Shown: positions 12,026-17,863 of the stretch, one piece after another
How positions within the stretch are numbered: position 1 is the first letter of the stretch
How the letters are laid out: each line of letters opens with the position of its first letter
Source: a virus
Virus record (IMG/VR): IMGVR_UViG_3300008450_000606
Location: 1-20,422 of that record
Length of the DNA: 20,422 nucleotides
Reading direction: 5' to 3' (one strand)
Made by a program: the position numbers and the translations under genes
The notes under the pieces: generated by a model
The model's input: only the letters and a program-made list of their open reading frames with translations
Told to the model about the DNA's origin: nothing
Databases searched by the model: none

Positions 12026-12710
12026 AAGAATGTACTTCGGTCCGGAAGTTGATTTAGCGATCGTAGAGTATAATCAAACTATGGACTCACTTGAGCGAAG
12101 TAAGATTTATCAATATCAAATTAGACCCGCCTTTGAGAAGCTAGTAGAGAACATTATTCACACGTTTAAGTTTTACTACACTGCCGATCAATCCATGCAA
12201 CAAATGCAGCATGAAGTGGTAAGCTTTCTAGTTGAGAAGCTTCCAAGATTTCAACAAAGCAATGGGAAAGCTTTCAGCTACTTTAGTATTGTAGCCAAAA
12301 ACTATTGCATTCTAAAAAACAAAAACAACTACAAAAAGCTAACTAGTCATGACCGACTTGACGTGGGAGTAGATCTAGTAATGGATACAACTGCTGCTGA
12401 CATCGAAGAGAGAGAGGCATTACTGAGCGCGTTTGTTAACAAGTACGTTGATTATTTAGATACACGAATCGATGACATATTCACAAAGCAGAGTGATCGA
12501 GTTTTAGCTTATGCAGTATTGCATTTATTCAAGACACGCGAGTCTATCGAACTATTCAATAAGAAGGCTTTATACATCTATGTGCGTGAAATGTCCAATG
12601 CAAATACTCAGCAGATAACAAAGATGGTTAAGTTTATGAAGGATAAATATAGGCTAATGTATAACGATTATTTGCACCTAGGTTATTTACCAAAAGACAA
12701 AGAGTATTAA
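11979..12710 (+). CDS. 55: Late-transcription sigma factor, gp55 family
   Basis: A 243-residue protein from ATG 11979; the ATG at 11949 would add residues inside the neighbour. It has a basic N-terminus (KPKKTRKPKTKRMYFGPEVDLAIVEYN) and then a sigma-region-2-like helical core (about 45-120): FEKLVENIIHTFKFYY, HEVVSFLVEKLPRF, GKAFSYFSIVAKNYCILKNKNNYKKL. This matches the gp55 proteins of T4-like marine phages; T4 gp55 itself is shorter (185 residues). In T4, gp55 binds host RNA polymerase core, and with gp33 and the sliding clamp gp45 starts transcription at TATAAATA late promoters. Here it would read the TATTTATA boxes, an inference. The C-terminal extension (about 150-243) is helical and of unknown role. 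It ends in a TAATG overlap with the next gene. Confidence 0.85.
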   Translation: MSTQQKPKKTRKPKTKRMYFGPEVDLAIVEYNQTMDSLERSKIYQYQIRPAFEKLVENIIHTFKFYYTADQSMQQMQHEVVSFLVEKLPRFQQSNGKAFSYFSIVAKNYCILKNKNNYKKLTSHDRLDVGVDLVMDTTAADIEEREALLSAFVNKYVDYLDTRIDDIFTKQSDRVLAYAVLHLFKTRESIELFNKKALYIYVREMSNANTQQITKMVKFMKDKYRLMYNDYLHLGYLPKDKEY

Positions 12711-12955
12711 TGTTAATTGCAATAAACAAAGAGCAACTTGTAGCACAACTGGAGCATCAAATAAAAATGTGGGAGGAGATAGGAGGAGGAGCTAACTATG
12801 ATGCCTTTGAGTTTAATCCTAAGAAAATCGATCAGCAACAACTGGTCGATTTAGGTTTTTATGAGAATCGTGATTCATGGATTGCAGGAGTGCAGATTAA
12901 AAAGTTAACTGAATACCTTAATGAGATTAAGGATACTTCAAATATTCGTATTTGA
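12710..12955 (+). CDS. Hypothetical protein, 81 aa
   Basis: It starts in a TAATG overlap with the gp55 gene and is probably translated by restart. The 81 residues are soluble, with a first helix (NKEQLVAQLEHQIKMWEEIGG) and a second one near the end (VQIKKLTEYLNEIKD). No family is recognised. It is the last gene before late-promoter-like box 6, four bases past its stop. Confidence 0.6.
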   Translation: MLIAINKEQLVAQLEHQIKMWEEIGGGANYDAFEFNPKKIDQQQLVDLGFYENRDSWIAGVQIKKLTEYLNEIKDTSNIRI

Positions 12956-12958
12956 GTC

Positions 12959-12966
12959 TATTTATA
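12959..12966 (+). promoter_or_regulatory. TATTTATA late-promoter-like box 6
   Basis: Exact TATTTATA three bases after the TGA of the previous gene and 13 bases before ATG 12980. It heads the baseplate/tail-tip block, classic late genes, whose members follow with gaps of 13 bases or less and no terminator. Confidence 0.65.
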
Positions 12967-12979
12967 AGAAACACAGTTT

Positions 12980-13324
12980 ATGGATAAGGATAGTTTATTG
13001 TTTGACGATAAGTCTTTTAGTGATCTGCTTCGGGACGTATATACTAATACGAAGAAGAAGGAAACACAAATTAACGGACTTATTGATCAGTTAAAGCCAA
13101 TGATCAAGAGTATGACAGATGCTTCTGTAATGGTGCCTCTTGTGAAGGAATACCTCGAGGTATCTGTAAAGAATGATGACAACCTAGTTAGGCTGACTGC
13201 AATAATTCAACGACTACTGGTTACAGGAAGTAAGACAACTGCAGAAGGCGAGTTGGGATTAACAGAGGCTGAAAGGACGCAACTGCTATCTGAAGCGCAG
13301 GAACTAATGGATAAAACTAAGTAA
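12980..13324 (+). CDS. Small helical protein at the head of the baseplate block
   Basis: A 114-residue, almost wholly helical protein (SFSDLLRDVYTNTKKKETQINGLIDQLKPMI, VPLVKEYLEVSVKNDDNLVRLTAIIQRLLV, TEAERTQLLSEAQELMDKTK). No membrane helix or catalytic motif. Similar small helical proteins precede baseplate genes in other marine T4-like phages, from recall. It probably acts as an assembly factor or minor virion component. Its stop TAA overlaps the next ATG by one base. Confidence 0.6.
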   Translation: MDKDSLLFDDKSFSDLLRDVYTNTKKKETQINGLIDQLKPMIKSMTDASVMVPLVKEYLEVSVKNDDNLVRLTAIIQRLLVTGSKTTAEGELGLTEAERTQLLSEAQELMDKTK

Positions 13325-14442
13325 TGGGTTTTTTTGATTTTATACAAGGACCAAATGCATCGATGCCAGTTGAACCTGGCAAAGAAAAGTCACGCATTGT
13401 ACCGGCGCATGTACTAGAGGTATGTATGTCTCCGGACTCATCCTTGTATGAAAATCCAATGGATATTGGAAAGATCCGGTATCGAGATGTTGGTAACATA
13501 ACTATCTTTAGACCAAGCGTAGAACAAGAGCTCAGCACTGTTGCATGGCCAATGGATAGATCCCTATTAAGGTATCCATTGCCAGGAGAGCAAGTTATTG
13601 TGTTCGAAGCTTTTGGAGATGTTAAGTTACCATTTGCAGACGCACTACAGCGAATAGCTTTCTATACGTTTAACGTAAACACAACACATAACGTATCCTA
13701 TAACTCAATACCTTTCTTGATGTCTAATCAGGATATGATTGAGAAGAACAGAAGGGTGGCAATGGGAGTTGCTAAAAAGCGTTTTGAGAAAAAACTAATT
13801 GACGATGATAAGTTTTTGGAAGGAGACACTCCAAAAATATATCCACAGCTCCGACCGTTAGAAGGTGACTTTATAATGCAGGGAAGGTTTGGTAATAGTA
13901 TTCGACTAGGATCGACTTCAAAAAAAGAATACGATAAGCAGGATAAGGGAGAAGATGAAACACCAGCAGCAGACTGGAATAAGGTTGGAATAGCAGGTGA
14001 TCCAATTATAGTAATGCGAGTCAACAAGGATACAGTTGATAACCCAGATTCAGAGGAAGCCTATGTAATGGAGGATCCAACTGTTGATCAGTCAAGCCTA
14101 TATTTGTGTTCTAGTCAAAACGTACCGGTACTACTATCATGTACCTTGCAAATGAAATCGTGGAAGGCTACGTACGATATTGGACCAGATACCAAGCTAG
14201 ACAAAGTAGAAACGGACAGCAAGCTATATGAGCAGTTGTATTCTAAGGTTGTTGAGATGGATAAAGATGTCCACGATCAGATTAACGATCCGCCAAAAGG
14301 AGAACCAACACAAAACGCAGCTGATGAGGCAAATGCACCATTTGCACCGGATGCAGAAGGAAACGTAGAAAGTAACCCAACAGCAGATGAAGCATTCCCA
14401 GCAGAAGACGCCTTCCTGGATGCAGAAATAACAGAAGAATAA
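13324..14442 (+). CDS. Baseplate/tail-needle protein, gp5 OB-fold-like
   Basis: A 372-residue structural protein. The N-terminal part contains a strand-rich stretch (RYPLPGEQVIVFEA, 83-96) typical of the OB-fold opening of tail-spike and hub proteins. Residues 177-198 carry PLEGDFIMQGRFGNSIRLGSTS, a hallmark of phage baseplate proteins of this group ('P.EGD...GR.GNSIR.GS'), then GDPIIVMRVNK. After about residue 310 the protein becomes an acidic Ala/Pro/Glu-rich disordered tail. It would correspond to the N-terminal part of T4 gp5, which seats the cell-puncturing device on the hub. The next two genes supply the lysozyme and the gp5 C-terminal-like part. Virion-structural role fairly sure; exact T4 counterpart inferred. 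Confidence 0.7.
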   Translation: MGFFDFIQGPNASMPVEPGKEKSRIVPAHVLEVCMSPDSSLYENPMDIGKIRYRDVGNITIFRPSVEQELSTVAWPMDRSLLRYPLPGEQVIVFEAFGDVKLPFADALQRIAFYTFNVNTTHNVSYNSIPFLMSNQDMIEKNRRVAMGVAKKRFEKKLIDDDKFLEGDTPKIYPQLRPLEGDFIMQGRFGNSIRLGSTSKKEYDKQDKGEDETPAADWNKVGIAGDPIIVMRVNKDTVDNPDSEEAYVMEDPTVDQSSLYLCSSQNVPVLLSCTLQMKSWKATYDIGPDTKLDKVETDSKLYEQLYSKVVEMDKDVHDQINDPPKGEPTQNAADEANAPFAPDAEGNVESNPTADEAFPAEDAFLDAEITEE

Positions 14443-14445
14443 GAT

Positions 14446-15411
14446 ATGTCAGGACCACCACCAATAGTACAAGCTGGCTTTGCAGCAGAATGCAAAGAGG
14501 TAGCAGATATGGTTGATAAGAACTACGAAAAGCTAGTACAAACCCTAGTATCAAGTGCTTTAACCTCTGCCGGAATCGAACCACGCATCCGTGTGACTAC
14601 TTTAATGAAAATGTGTCAAAGCTTTGTAATCCCGCAAGTTCAAAAGTTTGAAGGAGGATGGGGAGATCACCCTAACGACTCCGGAGGACCAACAATGCGG
14701 GGTGTAATCTCATCTACGTTTCAAGGTAACTACAATAGGTTATTTATTGAAATACCAAAAAAGGCAGGCCTAAATGCAATTGCAGTAAAAGCTGAAGCAC
14801 TTGCTAAAAAGTATCCAAATGTACGAGGTGGCGATAGGCGAGGCGAGCACGTCAAGGGTGCGCTATATACGTTTAACACTAGTCATAAAGTAGCATCTCT
14901 ATTTATTTGGAATGGCCTATCTAAGGCTGAAACCGGATACCCTATTGCCGTAATGGCCGAGGATGCTTGGCTTGGTTACATACAATTTGAAATGTGCTGG
15001 GGTGGTGGAGCAGGATCGGTATTTGGTACCGGTAAGGCATCATACGATGGTGTTGCTAAGAAAAAGTATGGACGAGTTGCGATGGGTGCTAAGGGATGGG
15101 TAAAGTGGATATCGCAAACACTAGGACCATCCAAGACGCCAGCATTTGCTGTTGACTGCTTTGCATCTCAAGTCGATTTCTATGATAGGATTAGTCGTCC
15201 TGGAAGTAAGAATAACACATTTCGTAAGGGATGGTTTAATCGCTTAATAAACTGGCCAACATCCGATTTGAAAATGTGTATTATTTTGAATGAAGTATTT
15301 AACAAAAACGTCAAAGGTATGTTTGAGTTTAATGAGAAGGAGACTGAGTTTCTAACTCAAAAAGCTAAGATATATGAGTCAATGACTATAAATTACCCTA
15401 CCGGAGGATAG
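14446..15411 (+). CDS. Tail lysozyme, GH108 muramidase with PG-binding domain
   Basis: A 321-residue tail-associated cell-wall hydrolase. Residues 64-87 hold VQKFEGGWGDHPNDSGGPTMRGV, the GH108 (ZliS-type) active-site signature with catalytic E69 followed by the conserved DxxDxGGxTxxGV. Near the C-terminus FYDRISRPGSKNNTFRKGWFNR (245-266) is the PG_binding_3 pattern that normally follows GH108. Inserts between the two (about 100-200, with Gly-rich GGGAGSVFGTG) make it longer than a typical 180-residue enzyme. The first 55 residues are a helical extension, perhaps for docking to the hub. It cuts peptidoglycan locally as the tail penetrates. It lies between two gp5-like genes with gaps of 3 and 1 bases. 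Confidence 0.85.
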   Translation: MSGPPPIVQAGFAAECKEVADMVDKNYEKLVQTLVSSALTSAGIEPRIRVTTLMKMCQSFVIPQVQKFEGGWGDHPNDSGGPTMRGVISSTFQGNYNRLFIEIPKKAGLNAIAVKAEALAKKYPNVRGGDRRGEHVKGALYTFNTSHKVASLFIWNGLSKAETGYPIAVMAEDAWLGYIQFEMCWGGGAGSVFGTGKASYDGVAKKKYGRVAMGAKGWVKWISQTLGPSKTPAFAVDCFASQVDFYDRISRPGSKNNTFRKGWFNRLINWPTSDLKMCIILNEVFNKNVKGMFEFNEKETEFLTQKAKIYESMTINYPTGG

Positions 15412-15412
15412 T

Positions 15413-16384
15413 ATGCCACAGTTATCGTATAGTGAAGTATTAGAGCGTGTTAAGTCAGAAGGAGGCTTTGAAAAGGCACTCAAAGGATCGTCTAGTGGCG
15501 GCGGAGGAGAAGGTTTTGGAGGAGATGCCGGTGGTGCTGGTGGATTTAGTGCACAAGATTTAGTAGGTAAGAGTATTGAGATAGAGGTACAACAGTTACC
15601 TACTATTGACTTCCCTATGGAAGACCTTACATACAAGCAAAACATTTCTCCAAAAGCTAACGACATACCAGTACTACTGCATCTAGCTAGGAGTGGAGAC
15701 GATGCATCACCATGGGTTAACGATTATACAGAAGGAAAGGGTCAAGTCATACTTAATAGTGGTCGATTGGTGTTTAATGCCGATAAGGACTTCTTAATGT
15801 TATTTGGTAAGAACGTAGCAATAGCATCTCCAGGACCAGTTAACGTTGATAGTGAAAACACCGTTACCATCTTTGGCGAAAAAGGTTTATTCTTAGGAGT
15901 GCCAAATAAAGGAGGGGAGTGGAAACCAGATGATATTCCACCACCAAAGGAGAAGGGAGATAAGACACCAAATCAAGCATATGAGCCTTTGGTTTTAGGA
16001 ATAAAGCTAGCAAACCTGCTTGAAGACTTGTTGGTGGTATTGAAGAATGCAAATATTATCACACCCATAGGAAAGGCTTATTTTCTAGAAGATACGCAAT
16101 GGGAGTTGGCTAGTTTAGCATCACGCTTACCTGAGATGCTAAGTACATATGCCTATATTGATGGTGTGAGTCACGAGGAGCCACCTCCACCGCCAAAACC
16201 ACCAGAAAAGGTTACACCATATCCTACAAAACTCATAGGTACAATCGTTGCAATTGGTGATAGTACATTAAACAGTAGTGTAGCAAATAATCCAGCACCA
16301 ACGGCAGCAATCTCATCACCACTAAAAGACGTGCCAGGTTTCTACGAAAGTGTTGACGATCTATATATAATACCAGGCGTTTAA
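15413..16384 (+). CDS. Baseplate protein, gp5 C-terminal/beta-structure-like
   Basis: A 323-residue structural protein preceded by GGAGG, one of the few Shine-Dalgarno-like sites here, although those bases also code for the end of the lysozyme. A short helix is followed by a Gly/Ser linker (GSSSGGGGEGFGGDAGGAGG, 25-44). The core has the repeating strand pattern GQVILNSGRLVFNADKDFLMLF, GKNVAIASPGPVNVDS and TVTIFGEKGLFLGVP, typical of beta-helical tail-needle and VgrG/gp5-like tails. Then EPLVLGIKLANLLEDLLVVL forms a helix seen after such domains in phage hub proteins. A Pro-rich stretch (PPPPPKPPEK) precedes the C-terminal part. It likely forms the trimeric shaft that T4 makes from the end of gp5. 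Confidence 0.65.
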   Translation: MPQLSYSEVLERVKSEGGFEKALKGSSSGGGGEGFGGDAGGAGGFSAQDLVGKSIEIEVQQLPTIDFPMEDLTYKQNISPKANDIPVLLHLARSGDDASPWVNDYTEGKGQVILNSGRLVFNADKDFLMLFGKNVAIASPGPVNVDSENTVTIFGEKGLFLGVPNKGGEWKPDDIPPPKEKGDKTPNQAYEPLVLGIKLANLLEDLLVVLKNANIITPIGKAYFLEDTQWELASLASRLPEMLSTYAYIDGVSHEEPPPPPKPPEKVTPYPTKLIGTIVAIGDSTLNSSVANNPAPTAAISSPLKDVPGFYESVDDLYIIPGV

Positions 16385-16397
16385 GTAAACAGAACTT

Positions 16398-17861
16398 ATG
16401 GCAAACTTAAAAGACAAATTAGGACAAGTACCAGGCGGATCGGCAGTCGTATTGATAGAGGGCTTCACGCTATTTTCTCGTATGATTGAGGCTTTGAAAA
16501 GGGATAAGGGAGTTGAGTTAAAGGTAGAACAAAGCTACTTATCCAAGTTTGAAGTAGTTGACGAGCTAAGAAAAATTGCTAAGAATAAAGAAAAGGAAGG
16601 TTATGCAAACCTACTAGATCCTAAAGCAAAGATTGAGGATATACTAGGAGTAAAACCACCAGCAACAGCACCATCCGGATCTGCAACTCCAACAACGGGT
16701 TCAGCAGCTTCGGGTTCAGCTGCGACAGGGTCTGCAGCACCAGTACCAACTGCTCCTGCATTTCCAGAAGGGTCTTATGAAAAGCTTGAGACTTACATTA
16801 AAGGATTGGGAGCGGATGAGTTTGAGCCACCACTAAAATCATCATTTCAGAGCTCACAAGAAAACTTTCCAATTGTACAATATCCAAATAAACCAGGATT
16901 AGATCCAAGACAGACTGCAAATTTATTTATATTAGGTCCTGCAGAAAATATTAAACCAGACGTACTAAACTGGATATATAACAACAGTGTTCTTTATGGC
17001 TTCTTACCATATGGTAACCCTCAAACGTCAGCAGTTTACTACATTGGCGTTGAGAAGCTGAAAGCCAAAGTAAAAGCCGAGGAGAGTGTGATTAAGGTTG
17101 TATCAATCTTCCTACAACAACAGCTATCACCAGACATTGTAACTCAAACGGTAGACAAAGTATTAACACACAACCTAAATGGAGGAGCGGAGTTTTTGGA
17201 TCCAGGAAACCTAGATGAAGTAGTAACTGAACTACAGGACAACGACAAGCAGGTAATACCATGTGTAGTTATTCCGGGAGAGAGTGATAAGGTTGTAAGA
17301 TATGATGTTGCAGTGGCCTATGTAGCAATGAAGGCAGCAGCAGCTAAAGATGGTGTTACGCTGGCAATAGGATCAGCATTCCGTCCAGCCTTTGGAGATA
17401 TTGCTACAGCAACAACAAAGAGCGGAAAAAAGGTAGGACTAACATCTCAATATTCTATCCGAAAGAGTAGAGCTCCAGGTAAGGGAGAAAACCACTGGCT
17501 TAATGCAGCATCAAGTGCATACAACGCCGCAGTAGCTCCTCCAGGTAAGTCACAACACGGAAATGGAAGAGCATTAGACTTAAACACAGGGGGTTATTCT
17601 AGCTATCCTGCAGCACCCTTTACGCAGGGAGGGAAGATTATGCAATGGTTGGCTGAGAATGCTCATAGATTTGGATTTCTAAGAGCGGTAGCATCTGAAG
17701 CGTGGCACTGGGAATACTATCCACCAAACAAACCAACCAAAAGCGGAAAAAGTAGTACAACTGGACCATACACAATTGTAGCAAAGTCAAACTCACAATG
17801 GGGTCCATATGGTAATGTGGATTGGCAATCTAAAGGAGGATTCGCAGGGTCCGCATCATAA
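16398..17861 (+). CDS. Virion-associated VanY-type peptidase (D-Ala-D-Ala carboxypeptidase family)
   Basis: A 487-residue protein. The C-terminal domain has the zinc peptidase motif of the VanY/M15 family: SAFRP (326-330), SQHGNGRALDL (385-395) with zinc ligands H387 and D394, and EAWHWEY (434-440) with catalytic E434 and ligand H437. It would cleave peptide cross-links or stems in peptidoglycan. The N-terminal 85 residues are helical; a GSA-rich repeat linker spans about 92-115; a middle domain (about 125-260) is unassigned, with NWIYNNSVLYGF reminiscent of the WLAENAHRFGF helix in the VanY domain. Its place beside tail lysozyme and baseplate genes suggests a tail-tip enzyme working with GH108 during entry. 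The start at ATG 16398 follows the prior stop by 13 bases. Confidence 0.8.
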   Translation: MANLKDKLGQVPGGSAVVLIEGFTLFSRMIEALKRDKGVELKVEQSYLSKFEVVDELRKIAKNKEKEGYANLLDPKAKIEDILGVKPPATAPSGSATPTTGSAASGSAATGSAAPVPTAPAFPEGSYEKLETYIKGLGADEFEPPLKSSFQSSQENFPIVQYPNKPGLDPRQTANLFILGPAENIKPDVLNWIYNNSVLYGFLPYGNPQTSAVYYIGVEKLKAKVKAEESVIKVVSIFLQQQLSPDIVTQTVDKVLTHNLNGGAEFLDPGNLDEVVTELQDNDKQVIPCVVIPGESDKVVRYDVAVAYVAMKAAAAKDGVTLAIGSAFRPAFGDIATATTKSGKKVGLTSQYSIRKSRAPGKGENHWLNAASSAYNAAVAPPGKSQHGNGRALDLNTGGYSSYPAAPFTQGGKIMQWLAENAHRFGFLRAVASEAWHWEYYPPNKPTKSGKSSTTGPYTIVAKSNSQWGPYGNVDWQSKGGFAGSAS

Positions 17862-17863
17862 AC

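Noticed and set aside
13728-14584. Long minus-strand open frames (also across 15379-15666 and 17865-20118)
   Set aside because: They lie opposite well-supported + strand genes and their products are low-complexity or hydrophobic shadows without recognisable domains.
16672-16745. DNA tandem repeat
   Set aside because: The GSA-type repeats are a coding linker in the peptidase gene, imperfect at DNA level; not a separate repeat element or CRISPR.
16924-16931. A seventh exact TATTTATA
   Set aside because: It lies in the middle of the VanY-type peptidase gene, with no gene start nearby, and fits chance in AT-rich coding DNA.
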